A stretch of DNA of 64,000 nt from Heyndrickxia ginsengihumi (GCF_011008565.1 NZ_JAAIWK010000001.1:186001-250000); one strand, 5' to 3'. Numbered from the stretch's first letter, positions 17,030 to 26,486 are shown. The notes: generated by a model from the letters alone, not told the origin. Made by a program: numbers and translations.

Positions 17030-17239
17030 TTATCTTTTTAAATTCTCTCTGATTTTTTTAAATTCTACTTCATCAATTTCGCCATTTATATATCTTTTTT
17101 CTAATAGCTCCAGAGTACTAAAAGACTCTCTATAGCAAAACCGATTTCGACGCCGCATAATCATGGTAATGATCAATACCGCAATGAAGAATAAAAAGAA
17201 TGGAAAACCAAACCAAGGAAAACATCCTATATGATGCAA
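17030..17239 (-). CDS. Small membrane-anchored SHOCT-domain protein
   Basis: A protein of about 69 residues: a hydrophobic, Phe-rich transmembrane segment (PWFGFPFFLFFIAVLIITMI), a basic RRRNR stop-transfer stretch, and a C-terminal SHOCT motif, LEKRYINGEIDEVEFKKIRE. SHOCT is a short oligomerisation motif found at the ends of many small bacterial membrane proteins. TTG at 17239 is preferred because TAGGAG lies eight bases upstream; an in-frame GTG at 17248 overlaps that site. It is the first gene before the histidine kinase, 110 bases away, so a part in that signalling system is possible but unproven. Confidence 0.72.
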   Translation of the reverse strand: MHHIGCFPWFGFPFFLFFIAVLIITMIMRRRNRFCYRESFSTLELLEKRYINGEIDEVEFKKIRENLKR

Positions 17240-17480
17240 CAGTATCACTCCTAAAAGTTTATTTTTCTATATTGCCTTTACAGAATATCCTTAACTGCTT
17301 AAGCCCACATAAACAAATTATTAAATATTTCTTAAGTAGCAATACCGTTATTTACTTGTTGCTTAAAGTATAGGAACCTCAAAAGGGAAAACTCTAATAA
17401 GTGATCATATGGCCCTGACCTGCCATAGAAAGAGAATCTCTGGAGAAAAAATATGCTGGGAAAAATAGAATTCAATGAAA

Positions 17481-17643
17481 AAAGGATGGGACAAAAGTAT
17501 ATTAACTAAAGAAAACCCGAATATTGCGCTCCAATCCCGCTCTGGAAATATACTTTGCTTTCCGCGGACAACCGGTGAGCCTCCTGATTTATTCAATATT
17601 CGTCTTTAGCTAATCACTTTTGAGCTTTGCCCCAACCTCTTTT
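17481..17643. repeat. MITE-like dispersed repeat with imperfect inverted ends
   Basis: The left end AAAGGATGGGACAAAAG and the reverse complement of the right end, AAAGAGGTTGGGGCAAAG, match apart from a few changes. They bound a 163-base GC-richer core with TTCCGCGGAC. Elements of this form are scattered in Bacillaceae intergenes. An ORF on its minus strand (17405-17596) is a by-product. The surrounding gap 17249-17666 holds nothing else recognisable. Confidence 0.5.
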
Positions 17644-17666
17644 GCTAATAAAGCAAATCTTAAAAG

Positions 17667-19703
17667 TTATTCTACTTTAAAAATAGAAGCCGTTTGTTCC
17701 AATTCATCTGCAAGGTTAGATATTTTTTCAACCATTTCTACTAATTGCTGAACCATTGATGACTGTTCCTGTGAAGTAGCTGCGACCTCTTCTATAGAAG
17801 CAGATACTTCCTCCCCAGATGCTGAAACATTATGTACGAAAGAGGTGACTTTATCTTTACTCATATTCATTTCCTTCATATCCTCAGCTATGTTTCTAAT
17901 GAAAGCAATGATATCTGACACTCGATCAATGACTTGCATAAACGCCTCTTTTGTTTCCACAATATATTCGTTTTGTTCCTTGGTGACAGATTGAATAGCT
18001 TTTACACTTTCAGAGTTATTTTTCGTAAATTGCTGTGCTTCTCTAATAATGCCATGAATTTGTTCAACTGAATGCGAGGATTGTTCGGCTAATTTACGAA
18101 TTTCTTCTGCAACAACAGAAAATCCCCGTCCAGCCTCACCTGCTCTAGCAGCCTCAATAGATGCATTTAACGCTAATAAATTTGTTTGTTCCGCAATTCC
18201 ATGAATTACTTTCGTTATATTTCCAATACGTGCAGAACTCTCTTCTAACAATTGCGTTGAATCTGACACTTTAGCAACTTCAATTTCGTTCTGTTTATTT
18301 ATTTGGATTAAATTTTGGATTACTTGTTTTTTGGACTCAACTAAATTGGACATTTCTAAAGCATGTTTTTTTACCATTTCAACTGTTTTATTTGCTTCAT
18401 CAATTTCGACACCTAGATTTGTAATTTGATTCGCTACTTCGTCTGTATCCCGTGCTTGCGATTCAATTGCTAAAGATATCTCTTGAGTGGTGCTTGTCGT
18501 CTCATCAATTGCTGCAGCAGTTGTTTTTGCTGTACGATTCAGTTCACTGCTGCCTGTCTCAAGTACATGGATTGATTCATTCATATGTACAATGATTTTT
18601 CTAGTTTTATCAACCATTTTATTAAAGCTGTCTGCTAATTTTTTAAATTCATCTTTATATGGCTCGTTCATCGAAACGTTCAAATTACCTTCGGATATTT
18701 CCTTCATTCTATTCATTAGACGTGAGAGAGGAATGGTTACCATTCTTGAAAGATATAATCCCAACATAGCTGAGATTATGATGCTGATAAGAATGACCCA
18801 AATTGTTTGCATCATCATCTTTTTAACCGGGGATTTAATATCTGCATAACTATCTTCCATCCCTACTATCCAATCAGTTCCTGGGACATTCGCCATACTG
18901 ATTAAAGATTTGTTATCTCCTGTTCCAAGATCCCTCTGTAAAACATTGACTTCTTGATCATCAATTTGAACCTTTTTCGTAAGATTATTCAAGTCAGTCC
19001 TTTTCTCAATCGTATTAATTTTAGCCTTATCTTTAGAGGATATAATAAGCCCATCTTTATCGCGAAGTGTAACAGTCCCTGTCTTTCCTACTTTTATATT
19101 ATTAAGATTGCTAGTGAAAAATTCAGGCTTGATAGAGTCCGCTAAAACCCCTATAATCTCTCCCGCATCATTCTTGATTGGGATTCCAATCACAATAATT
19201 GGTTTTCCAGTTGCTTTGGAAATATCCATTTTTCCAACGGTTACTTTCCCATTAATTGCCCCTTGAAAATAATCTCTATCTTTAGCATTTTTCTTTTCAT
19301 AGGCAGGTATACTATCGGCAATATCATTACCATTCTTATCCATGACATAAAAATGATCATGATCTGTTGTATCTTCATAGCTTTCCTTTAAAAACTTTTC
19401 AACTTCTGATAGCAGTTTTCTTTGACTAGCCGCAGTATGATCATTTTTAATGTTTGCTTTATTGCTCATATTCACTAAATCTTTGACAGTATCATTGTTC
19501 GCCATCGTTTTAGTCATTTGCACTTCTCCTTGCTCAAGAGAACCAATGACATTCGCTGTCCGTTCAGCATTTGTATTCAACGTTTGTTTTGACTCCGTTA
19601 CCAGTTCATTTGAACTAGTATAATAATTAATAGCCCCCGATACAATAAGAGAAGCTGTGACTAGACCTCCGATAAACATCGGGAGTTTCCTTCTAATGGA
19701 CAT
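17667..19703 (-). CDS. Methyl-accepting chemotaxis protein with dCache sensor
   Basis: A 678-residue transmembrane chemoreceptor. TM1 is at about 8-28 and TM2 at about 297-318; the 270-residue extracellular part between them has the two-lobed dCache fold pattern ([14 protein letters not shown] and [18 protein letters not shown]). HAMP follows (320-372), then the coiled-coil signalling domain with the invariant hairpin tip [21 protein letters not shown]. It relays ligand binding to CheA/CheW. Bacillus dCache receptors commonly bind amino acids or organic acids, but the ligand is not readable here. The gene is monocistronic. No convincing SigD promoter was found upstream. Confidence 0.94.
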   Translation of the reverse strand: MSIRRKLPMFIGGLVTASLIVSGAINYYTSSNELVTESKQTLNTNAERTANVIGSLEQGEVQMTKTMANNDTVKDLVNMSNKANIKNDHTAASQRKLLSEVEKFLKESYEDTTDHDHFYVMDKNGNDIADSIPAYEKKNAKDRDYFQGAINGKVTVGKMDISKATGKPIIVIGIPIKNDAGEIIGVLADSIKPEFFTSNLNNIKVGKTGTVTLRDKDGLIISSKDKAKINTIEKRTDLNNLTKKVQIDDQEVNVLQRDLGTGDNKSLISMANVPGTDWIVGMEDSYADIKSPVKKMMMQTIWVILISIIISAMLGLYLSRMVTIPLSRLMNRMKEISEGNLNVSMNEPYKDEFKKLADSFNKMVDKTRKIIVHMNESIHVLETGSSELNRTAKTTAAAIDETTSTTQEISLAIESQARDTDEVANQITNLGVEIDEANKTVEMVKKHALEMSNLVESKKQVIQNLIQINKQNEIEVAKVSDSTQLLEESSARIGNITKVIHGIAEQTNLLALNASIEAARAGEAGRGFSVVAEEIRKLAEQSSHSVEQIHGIIREAQQFTKNNSESVKAIQSVTKEQNEYIVETKEAFMQVIDRVSDIIAFIRNIAEDMKEMNMSKDKVTSFVHNVSASGEEVSASIEEVAATSQEQSSMVQQLVEMVEKISNLADELEQTASIFKVE

Positions 19704-19879
19704 GTGTTCCTACCCCTTTTCTCTGTGTATTTGTTATTTCCTCCAATAAACAGAAGTCTCTATGTATGATTACCACAATATTCTATCACCACTTTCATTG
19801 CTTCGCTAATAGATTTTATGGGCATTAGACGAAGTTTACATGTTCGCCTCAATCTTTTGTACATAAATATTAAAAAACT

Positions 19880-19908
19880 TTGACATAATGATAAAAATGA
19901 TATACATT
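19880..19908 (+). promoter_or_regulatory. Promoter of guaC
   Basis: TTGACA (19880-19885), 17 bases, TACATT (19903-19908). It lies about 60 bases before the guaC start and just upstream of the PurBox-like dyad. Confidence 0.6.
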
Positions 19909-19914
19909 AGCAAA

Positions 19915-19956
19915 TGGACGAACGTTTTTATATAATTTTAGTTTAATATTCGTTTT
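19915..19956. promoter_or_regulatory. Candidate PurR box pair upstream of guaC
   Basis: TGGACGAACGTTT (CGAAC at 19919-19923) faces an inverted half AATATTCGTTTTTA (ATTCG at 19948-19952), with 24 bases between the cores. Bacillus PurBoxes (AWWWCCGAACWWT, inverted, about 16 bases apart) give roughly the same geometry. The second box is degenerate. The position downstream of the -10 suits repression. Confidence 0.45.
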
Positions 19957-19970
19957 TAGGGGTGTAAATC

Positions 19971-20954
19971 ATGGAAAACGTATTTGATTACGAAGATATT
20001 CAATTAATTCCGGCAAAATGCATTGTTAATAGCCGTTCTGAATGTGATACAACTGTAGTCTTTGGTGGACGTACATTTAAATTACCGGTAGTACCTGCAA
20101 ATATGCAAACAATTATTGATGAAAAAATCGCGCTTTACTTGGCGGAAAATGGTTATTTCTATATCATGCACCGCTTTGAACCAGAAAAGCGCCTGTCTTT
20201 TATTAAAGATATGCAATCACGCGGTCTATTCGCTTCTATTAGCGTCGGCGTTAAAGAAGAAGAATATCAATTTATTCAACAACTATCTGAAGAACACCTT
20301 TCACCCGAATATATTACAATAGATATTGCTCATGGCCACTCGAATGCAGTCATAAATATGATTCAGCATATTAAAAAGCACTTGCCTGAAAGTTTTGTCA
20401 TTGCAGGCAATGTCGGAACTCCAGAAGCTGTGAGAGAGTTAGAAAATGCTGGTGCAGATGCAACGAAAGTGGGCATCGGTCCAGGAAAAGTATGCATTAC
20501 AAAAATTAAAACGGGATTTGGTACTGGCGGTTGGCAACTTGCAGCTTTGCGTTGGTGTGCAAAAGCAGCAAGCAAACCAATTATTGCTGACGGGGGTATT
20601 CGCACACATGGTGATATCGCCAAATCTGTTCGATTCGGTGCGTCAATGGTGATGATTGGCTCATTATTCGCAGGACATGAAGAATCTCCAGGAAAAACAA
20701 TTGAAAAAGATGGGAAACGATATAAAGAGTATTTTGGTTCAGCCTCTGAATTTCAAAAAGGCGAAAAGAAAAACGTTGAAGGCAAAAAAATGTATGTCGA
20801 GTACAGAGGTTCCTTGGAAGATACATTAAAAGAGATGGAACAAGATCTGCAGTCCTCTATTTCTTATGCTGGAGGAAATAAATTAGATGCAATCCGAACT
20901 GTAGATTATGTAATCGTTAAAAATTCAATTTTCAACGGTGACAGAATCTATTAA
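19971..20954 (+). CDS. guaC: GMP reductase
   Basis: Converts GMP to IMP and ammonia with NADPH, returning guanine nucleotides to the purine pool. The 327-residue sequence is the short Firmicute (GuaC type 2) form of the IMPDH/GMPR TIM-barrel family without CBS domains. The active-site loop [17 protein letters not shown] places the catalytic cysteine at 175; [19 protein letters not shown] and [12 protein letters not shown] are the phosphate-binding parts. The start has a modest RBS (GGGGTG). It stands alone, with a leader that may carry PurR boxes, and ends in a strong terminator. Confidence 0.96.
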   Translation: MENVFDYEDIQLIPAKCIVNSRSECDTTVVFGGRTFKLPVVPANMQTIIDEKIALYLAENGYFYIMHRFEPEKRLSFIKDMQSRGLFASISVGVKEEEYQFIQQLSEEHLSPEYITIDIAHGHSNAVINMIQHIKKHLPESFVIAGNVGTPEAVRELENAGADATKVGIGPGKVCITKIKTGFGTGGWQLAALRWCAKAASKPIIADGGIRTHGDIAKSVRFGASMVMIGSLFAGHEESPGKTIEKDGKRYKEYFGSASEFQKGEKKNVEGKKMYVEYRGSLEDTLKEMEQDLQSSISYAGGNKLDAIRTVDYVIVKNSIFNGDRIY

Positions 20955-20960
20955 AAAATG

Positions 20961-21005
20961 AAATGGTATATCGTCAATCTATATTGACGATATACCATTT
21001 TTTCG
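20961..21005 (+). terminator. Terminator of guaC
   Basis: AATGGTATATCGTCAA pairs perfectly with its complement around a 6-base loop and is followed by six T. Confidence 0.9.
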
Positions 21006-21029
21006 TTAACTTCATTGTTTTTCCATCAG

Positions 21030-21150
21030 AAAAGTGTAGTTGATTTCCGCTTGCGGATGCCGCTTTCTGTGGGCGAATACTGAGTCTCATCTTTTCCACT
21101 AATCCCGAAGGAGTAAGTCTCCTATCTATTGTTGCAAAGCCGGTTCTTAC
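21030..21150. repeat. GC-richer repeat remnant, no gene
   Basis: The block with GATTTCCGCTTGCGGATGCCG and AATCCCGAAGGAGTAAGTCTC is unlike its AT-rich flanks and resembles remnants at 421-560 and in the element at 17481. No ORF or RNA is supported in 21006-21292. Confidence 0.3.
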
Positions 21151-21292
21151 TCTATGCTTCCTCCCTCAAATTCTATTTTTTTAACTTTTTTTACTTTCAA
21201 AATATAGGATCGATAATGTATAGTGAAAGAAACTAAGTGAAGATGTATGTTGATGTTTTTTTACTGTAGCTTCATAGAAAGGGGGTATAAGA

Positions 21293-22486
21293 ATGTCTCG
21301 CGTACTATATTTGGGCTTACCAGGAGAAGGCCACGTTAATCCATCATTAGGACTTATACAGGAACTCGTTAAGCGCGGAGAAGAAGTCATATATTATGGC
21401 GAAAATGAACACAAAGAGAGAATTATAAAGTCAGGAGCTATATTTCGACCTTTTAGCTCTGTTAAGCCAAAGCAAGATGAAAAAGGGATAAAATCGAGAA
21501 GCAATCCTTTAAAAAGAGAAATTCGAATACTCCAATATACTATAAAAAGACTCCCTTCATTACTGAATGAAATAAAAGAAGCGCATATCGACTATATTAT
21601 TTTTGATACTCAGTTTGTACTTGGGAAAATCATTGCACAGGTGTTGGAGCTGCCAAGCGTTTCATTTTGCACTACCTTTGCTTTTAGTAAAAATATAATG
21701 AAGGCCATTCAGTCCAATCGCAGTAAAATTGAATTTGAACCCTCTCTCATTGAGAAACGAAGAGCATTGCGTGATTATATTACAAACGAGTACCACTTTT
21801 CATTTCCAGAATCAATTATGTTTAATACTGGTGATATTACGCTCGTATGTACATCAATGTATTTCCAACCGGAATCTAATGATTTTGATGAATCTTTTAA
21901 ATTTATTGGTCCATCTATTGCTAAACGTAAGGATAAAAACAATTTTCCAATTGACGCTCTAAAAGGGAAGCACGTCATTTTTATTTCCATGGGCACAGTT
22001 GTCAACGAACAGCCTACATTTTACGCTCATTGTCTCGAGGCATTTAAAGATATCGACGCAATGGTTGTTATGTCCATCGGAAAAAAGAGCAATGTTGAAG
22101 ATTTTAAACAAGCTCCTTCTAATTTCATCATTCGAAACTATGTCCCTCAACTAGATGTTTTACAGACTGCTGATATTTTTATCACGCACTGCGGTATGAA
22201 CAGCACTAGCGAAGCATTATTTTATAATGTTCCTCTCGTCATGAATCCCGTAACTGCAGATCAACCTTTAGTTGCGAGACGAGTACAACAGTTAGGAGCT
22301 GGCGTCATGTTAAATAAAACTGATTTAAATCCTTTAACCTTACGCAAGGCAGCAGAATCAGTATTATCAGATAAAATTTATCGGGTAAATGCCTTAAAGA
22401 TAGGGGCATCTTTACGTAATACAGGCGGCTGCCTTCAAGGAGCGGATGAGATTTTTTCTTTCAAGAAGACTTATATTGGGCTTTAG
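21293..22486 (+). CDS. MGT-family macrolide-type UDP-glycosyltransferase (YjiC/YdhE-like)
   Basis: A 397-residue GT1-family (GT-B fold) enzyme that moves a sugar from a UDP donor to a small lipophilic acceptor. The N-terminal acceptor domain starts with LGLPGEGHVNPSLGLIQEL, in which the His of GEGHVNP is the usual catalytic base. The C-terminal donor domain carries VPQLDVLQTADIFITHCGMN and NPVTADQPLVARRVQQLGAG, the UDP-sugar binding signature. GAAAGGGGG lies before the ATG. It stands alone. Bacillus homologues glucosylate flavonoids and macrolides in vitro; the natural acceptor here is unknown, and detoxification is the usual guess. Confidence 0.88.
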   Translation: MSRVLYLGLPGEGHVNPSLGLIQELVKRGEEVIYYGENEHKERIIKSGAIFRPFSSVKPKQDEKGIKSRSNPLKREIRILQYTIKRLPSLLNEIKEAHIDYIIFDTQFVLGKIIAQVLELPSVSFCTTFAFSKNIMKAIQSNRSKIEFEPSLIEKRRALRDYITNEYHFSFPESIMFNTGDITLVCTSMYFQPESNDFDESFKFIGPSIAKRKDKNNFPIDALKGKHVIFISMGTVVNEQPTFYAHCLEAFKDIDAMVVMSIGKKSNVEDFKQAPSNFIIRNYVPQLDVLQTADIFITHCGMNSTSEALFYNVPLVMNPVTADQPLVARRVQQLGAGVMLNKTDLNPLTLRKAAESVLSDKIYRVNALKIGASLRNTGGCLQGADEIFSFKKTYIGL

Positions 22487-22580
22487 ATTCATCATGCTTT
22501 AACGTGTAGATGGTGGCATCCCCTATGCATGTGCACTGATGTAACTCTAGTGTTCCTCGGACCAATGTACTACAGAACAA

Positions 22581-22620
22581 AAAGGGCGCTGTCTCTATTA
22601 AGAGGGCAGTCCCTTAAAAA
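22581..22620 (+). terminator. Imperfect hairpin after the glycosyltransferase
   Basis: AGGGCGCTGTCTC and AGAGGGCAGTCCCT form an imperfect stem about 95 bases past the stop, followed by TTAAAAAAT. Weak as a terminator. The rest of 22487-22746 is unremarkable AT-rich sequence. Confidence 0.4.
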
Positions 22621-22746
22621 ATAATGATATTATTTCCTTAAATACTTCTAAAAACAGTGGCAATTCTCTATCCACCAGCTATACAGCCTTTCACCAAAAG
22701 ATCAATATTAATATTCCTGATTTCAACATTCAACTGCAACGATTAC

Positions 22747-23367
22747 CTAATGTTGTTGATACCTTTTTGTTTTAGCTTCTTGATACGCATTTTTAAATAA
22801 AGGAGAGATCTTTTCGTTTCCCGCTAGTTGAGGCTGGTCATCATCAGTCAGTATCTCTAATAGCTTTTGAATATCTTCTTTTGTAGCAGGAGCTTTTTCC
22901 GGCTTAAGTGCTAAGGTTAATCGCCCGCTTGGTTCAAGTATTCCTAGTTGAACATCTTCAACACTTGCGACCTTTTCCATTCGGAGTCTCATTTCAATAT
23001 CATCTGTTGTCATTCGCGCCTTTTTTAATTCCTTCATAATAATTCTCCCATCCTTTATAACTACGGAAGGAAGCCCGAATATAAATTTTCTTACAATCGG
23101 AAACCAAATTTGAATTTTGGCTAATAATACTAAACCAATTGTCAGCAATACTCCTCCATATACTGCCCCCCATTCACTTTTAAACCCTAATGGTTGAATT
23201 AAAATTGTTCCTATAGCAATCATAAATATTACTTCTGGGACAGTCATTTGCGAAATCGAACGTTTACCTGCTAAATGTAGCAAAACGATACCTGAAGCTA
23301 AAATTAATAATACTTTTAGTGGATAGGGCAGCACAGGTAACTGGGCTAAAAAGTCTTTTAACAACAT
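22747..23367 (-). CDS. DUF421 (YetF-family) membrane protein
   Basis: A 206-residue protein with three N-terminal transmembrane segments (about 15-35, 42-60, 66-88) followed by a soluble DUF421 domain with the strand-rich pattern PSVVIKDGRIIMKELKKARMTTDDIEMRLR and VQLGILEPSGRLTLALKP. Bacillus has several paralogues of this family, some in spores or regulated by stress, without a settled biochemical role. AAAGGGGGCTG before the ATG fixes the start. It stands alone. The last 25 residues are polar and variable. Confidence 0.82.
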   Translation of the reverse strand: MLLKDFLAQLPVLPYPLKVLLILASGIVLLHLAGKRSISQMTVPEVIFMIAIGTILIQPLGFKSEWGAVYGGVLLTIGLVLLAKIQIWFPIVRKFIFGLPSVVIKDGRIIMKELKKARMTTDDIEMRLRMEKVASVEDVQLGILEPSGRLTLALKPEKAPATKEDIQKLLEILTDDDQPQLAGNEKISPLFKNAYQEAKTKRYQQH

Positions 23368-23610
23368 TCATCAGCCCCCTTTTTCCTTGAAAACAAGCAA
23401 CTTATAATAAATTTCCCGTTTTCTAATGAAATCATGCAAAAGATGCCAAATCCCTTAAATTTATACATCAACTTTAATCCCTTCCAAAATAAACTGCCCT
23501 CTCATCATCCTTCTAAAACTTTATTTAAATAAGGGTCAAATGGAACATATTTAAATGGTTCTTCAATCCTGTTTGTTCATTTTCATTAATTACTCTCGAA
23601 AATAGAAAAA

Positions 23611-23655
23611 GAGAAGAAGACTCATTTACCATCAAGTCATCTTCTTCTCCTAATA
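23611..23655 (-). terminator. Terminator of the 78-aa membrane protein gene
   Basis: GAGAAGAAGA pairs with TCTTCTTCTC (23611-23620 and 23640-23649), followed on the minus strand by TTTTTCTATTTT. The remaining 23368-23610 gap shows no feature. Confidence 0.75.
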
Positions 23656-23681
23656 AAATCCTATATTACATTCGTATGCCT

Positions 23682-23918
23682 TTATTTTCCCCCTGAAGAT
23701 AGACGTTTAATAAGGACGATTAATAATACAATGATTAATATGATTATGAGACATTTGAAGAGCACTCCTATGACTACGCCTAGAATGACAAGTAAAATAG
23801 CGGATGCAGCCATCCCTACTCCCCAAATAACGATAAATGTAATGATATTTCCTCCGAAAATACCAGAACATAAAAGGGCAATAATAAACCCTATTACTAA
23901 CGAAATGAATTCTATCAT
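23682..23918 (-). CDS. Small hydrophobic membrane protein, 78 aa
   Basis: Two or three tightly packed hydrophobic segments make up almost the whole protein (MIEFISLVIGFIIALLC, a Gly-rich middle, then GVLFKCLIIILIIVLLIVL), ending in a basic KRLSSGGK tail. ATG 23918 is chosen because GGGGGAAG lies 5 bases before it; the frame runs nine codons further without a ribosome binding site. A clear terminator follows. No family recognised. The composition is like the small membrane proteins of Bacillus often induced by envelope stress, which is only an analogy. Confidence 0.68.
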   Translation of the reverse strand: MIEFISLVIGFIIALLCSGIFGGNIITFIVIWGVGMAASAILLVILGVVIGVLFKCLIIILIIVLLIVLIKRLSSGGK

Positions 23919-24046
23919 TTTTCTTCCCCCGTTATCTATTAACACTTAAAGAGCATCATTTACATAATATGGTAGTAACGACCTATCGTCAATGGTCCCA
24001 GGAGGCTGACACCTTTAACATCTTCTATAAACAGAAGTCCCCTTAA

Positions 24047-24637
24047 TTAAGGTTTTCCGCAAATACCATAAAAGAGAATGTGAAGGGCACTATCAATTAA
24101 ATCTGTATTTCCGCTTTGTTCAACCATCTTCATTAATTCCCCATAATGTTGCAAGGTAAAATTTATAAACATTAATAAAGCCTGTGAAGAAACTTTATTA
24201 GAAATCTCCCCGCTTTTTTTACCATCCTCCAGCATTTGGAGTATTAAGGGAATTGCTTTCTCGTTGGTCACCCTTTGTAAATATTCGGCCATTTCATCGT
24301 CCTCAATAAGCAATTGGTTAATCATATGCGGCGAGAAAGTATTAAAAGCCTCCTTGTCATGGAAAATAATCCGCTCAATTTTTTCTTTTACTGACATATT
24401 TGACTGCATATATTCCTCAAATTCTTTCATGGATGTATCAATATAATCTTTGATGACTTCGTGTAATAATGCCTCCTTGCTTCCAAAATAATTGTAAATG
24501 GTTACTTGGGACACATGGGCAGCTTTAGCAATATCAGCCACCCGAATTTTACTTGGTTCCCATGTCTTTAACATTTCTAACGTCGTTCTTAAAATCTTCT
24601 CTTTAATTAAAGCAGCTCTTTTTTCAAATCCGTTCAT
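24047..24637 (-). CDS. TetR/AcrR-family regulator of the divergent ABC exporter
   Basis: A 196-residue repressor. The helix-turn-helix occupies about 20-55 (VADIAKAAHVSQVTIYNYFGSKEALLHEV), and the C-terminal helical domain is divergent, as expected for ligand sensing. ATG 24637 follows AGGGTG; an ATG seven codons upstream lacks a better site. It is divergent from the ABC exporter genes, and two dyads of the same geometry (24670-24699 and 24739-24768) lie between them, one near each start. This suggests it represses itself and the exporter and responds to an exported compound. Confidence 0.88.
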   Translation of the reverse strand: MNGFEKRAALIKEKILRTTLEMLKTWEPSKIRVADIAKAAHVSQVTIYNYFGSKEALLHEVIKDYIDTSMKEFEEYMQSNMSVKEKIERIIFHDKEAFNTFSPHMINQLLIEDDEMAEYLQRVTNEKAIPLILQMLEDGKKSGEISNKVSSQALLMFINFTLQHYGELMKMVEQSGNTDLIDSALHILFYGICGKP

Positions 24638-24669
24638 AGTCTTCACCCTACATATCAATAATTACTAAT

Positions 24670-24699
24670 AATGAAATTATAACATAAAAATATTTCATA
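24670..24699. promoter_or_regulatory. TetR-type operator A (AATGAAAT-N14-ATTTCATA)
   Basis: A 30-base dyad, AATGAAAT-N14-ATTTCATA, lying 33 bases upstream of the TetR start codon. Same arm sequence and spacing as operator B. Confidence 0.7.
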
Positions 24700-24705
24700 A
24701 TTGTA

Positions 24706-24734
24706 TTGACTCTAGTATCACCAAAAAGTAATAT
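24706..24734 (+). promoter_or_regulatory. Promoter of the ABC exporter operon
   Basis: TTGACT (24706-24711), 17 bases, TAATAT (24729-24734). It sits between operators A and B, with B beginning four bases after the -10. Confidence 0.55.
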
Positions 24735-24738
24735 AATA

Positions 24739-24768
24739 TATGAAATTTATTATTAAATATATTTCATA
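24739..24768. promoter_or_regulatory. TetR-type operator B (TATGAAAT-N14-ATTTCATA)
   Basis: A 30-base dyad, TATGAAAT-N14-ATTTCATA, covering the expected transcription start of the exporter operon and ending 21 bases before its ATG. All eight positions of each arm pair. Confidence 0.72.
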
Positions 24769-24789
24769 ATTATTTTGGAGGTGTGAACA

Positions 24790-25677
24790 ATGCTACAAGT
24801 TCACAATTTAACGAAAACATTCAAGAATGGTAAAGGGATCTTCAATGTAACTTTTTCAATTAAAAAAGGAGAGGTTTTTGGATTTTTAGGACCAAATGGT
24901 GCGGGGAAATCAACAACTATCCGGCATATTATGGGATTTATGAAGCCAGATACAGGGTTTATTAAGATAAATGATTTGGACACATGGAAAGATCAAGGGG
25001 AAGTACAAAAATATATTGGCTATTTACCTGGTGAAATTGCCTTTATTGAAGGGATGACAGGTAAAGGATTCCTTGATTTTATGGCTGATATGCAAAAATT
25101 GAAGGATTTTTCAAAACGCAATCAATTAATTGAGCGTCTTCAATTTGATATTAATACACCGATTAGAAAAATGTCCAAAGGGATGAAACAAAAAGTAGGG
25201 ATTGTCGCTGCCTTTATGCATGATCCTGAAGTGATCATTTTAGATGAACCAACATCTGGATTGGATCCGTTAATGCAAAAAGTGTTTATTGAAATCGTGC
25301 TTGAAGAGAAAGCAAAAGGAAAAACGTTTTTAATGTCATCCCATAGTTTCCCTGAAATTGAAAGAACATGCGATCGGGCTGCAATTATAAAAGACGGCGT
25401 CGTTATTACTGTAAAGGACATTCATGAATTGCAATCGATGCAGCGTAAGCTTTTCGAAATAACTTTTGAAAACAGTTCAGATGCTGAAGCTTTTGCTAAC
25501 TCTAACCTGCCCATTGAATTTCATGAAAAGAACCGGGTAAGAGTAGCAATCCAAGGGAATTTTGATCAATTTTTACAAGAAACTGCTAAATATCATGTTC
25601 GAAATATCGATGTCTTTTCCCAGAGCCTTGAAGAAATTTTCATGAATTATTACGATAGAACGGGGGCTTTGAAATGA
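24790..25677 (+). CDS. ABC transporter ATP-binding protein (ABC-2 drug/peptide exporter type)
   Basis: A 295-residue nucleotide-binding subunit. Walker A is GPNGAGKST (about residues 35-43), the signature is a divergent MSKGMKQKVGIVAAF, Walker B is VIILDEPTSGLDPLMQ, and the switch His is in MSSHSFPEIE. The 80-residue C-terminal extension (HELQSMQRKLFEITF onward) is typical of DrrA/CcmA-type exporters. It pairs with the permease that overlaps it by four bases (ATGA). GGAGGTG lies before the ATG. Repression by the divergent TetR protein is likely. Substrate unknown. Confidence 0.92.
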   Translation: MLQVHNLTKTFKNGKGIFNVTFSIKKGEVFGFLGPNGAGKSTTIRHIMGFMKPDTGFIKINDLDTWKDQGEVQKYIGYLPGEIAFIEGMTGKGFLDFMADMQKLKDFSKRNQLIERLQFDINTPIRKMSKGMKQKVGIVAAFMHDPEVIILDEPTSGLDPLMQKVFIEIVLEEKAKGKTFLMSSHSFPEIERTCDRAAIIKDGVVITVKDIHELQSMQRKLFEITFENSSDAEAFANSNLPIEFHEKNRVRVAIQGNFDQFLQETAKYHVRNIDVFSQSLEEIFMNYYDRTGALK

Positions 25678-26486
25678 ATTTCTCACTCTATAAACAGATG
25701 ATGAAGGTAAACCTTAAAGGGATGTTAAACTATGCAATTGGGTCAGCCTTTTATATGATCTTGATGGTATGGGTATATCCAAGTATCGAAAAAAGCGCAA
25801 AAACAATGAATGATATTTTTAAAGTGATGCCGGCAGGAATGCTCAGGGCATTTGGTTTTGAAAGTGGATTTGGCAGCTTTGAGTCATATATATCCGGTGA
25901 ATATTATGGCGTCATCTTAACAATTATTCTGACAATTTTCTGCGTCATGCTGCCTACACAGCTAATTGCAAAATTAGTTGATCAAGGTTCAATGGCATAT
26001 TTATTGTCAACTCCAACAACAAGAGGAAAAATCGCTTTTACACAAGCAACTGTTTTTTTTACAGGGATTCTGCTTATTATGATTATTACAACTCTATCCG
26101 GCTTTATTGGCTACGGTTTATTTATTAAAGATGAACATGCTTTCCACGCTTTGAAATTTATTCAGATTAATATCGGAGCCTTTCTCCTTTTCTTTGCAGT
26201 TGGCGGGATTTCATTTTTGATCTCTTCATTGGCAAACGATGAAAAGAAAGCACTGGGGATCTCTGGCATCATAGCGTTTGGGTTTTTCAGTTTAGATATG
26301 TTAGGAAAGATCAGTGATAAAATTGATTGGCTACGAAATATCACAATTTACTCTTTGTTTAGACCTAGTGACATTGTAACTGGCAAAGCAGATTTAATAC
26401 AGACATCGATTATTCTATCTTTAATCGGCATTGTTACAATAGGAATTGGGATATTGATTTTCAGAAAACGGGATTTACCATTATAA
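25674..26486 (+). CDS. ABC-2-type transporter permease
   Basis: A 270-residue integral membrane subunit with six predicted helices: one near the N-terminus (about 16-35), then five between residue 75 and 265, with an amphipathic stretch and extracytoplasmic loop after helix 1. Its start overlaps the stop of the ATPase gene in ATGA, so translation is coupled. It forms the channel of the exporter, probably as a homodimer with two ATPase subunits. It is shorter than two-domain antibiotic exporters such as the LtrA/YhhJ type. The exported compound is unknown. Confidence 0.85.
   Translation: MNFSLYKQMMKVNLKGMLNYAIGSAFYMILMVWVYPSIEKSAKTMNDIFKVMPAGMLRAFGFESGFGSFESYISGEYYGVILTIILTIFCVMLPTQLIAKLVDQGSMAYLLSTPTTRGKIAFTQATVFFTGILLIMIITTLSGFIGYGLFIKDEHAFHALKFIQINIGAFLLFFAVGGISFLISSLANDEKKALGISGIIAFGFFSLDMLGKISDKIDWLRNITIYSLFRPSDIVTGKADLIQTSIILSLIGIVTIGIGILIFRKRDLPL

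Noticed and set aside
17405-17596. 63-codon minus-strand ORF
   Set aside because: It lies inside the MITE-like repeat and has no ribosome binding site.
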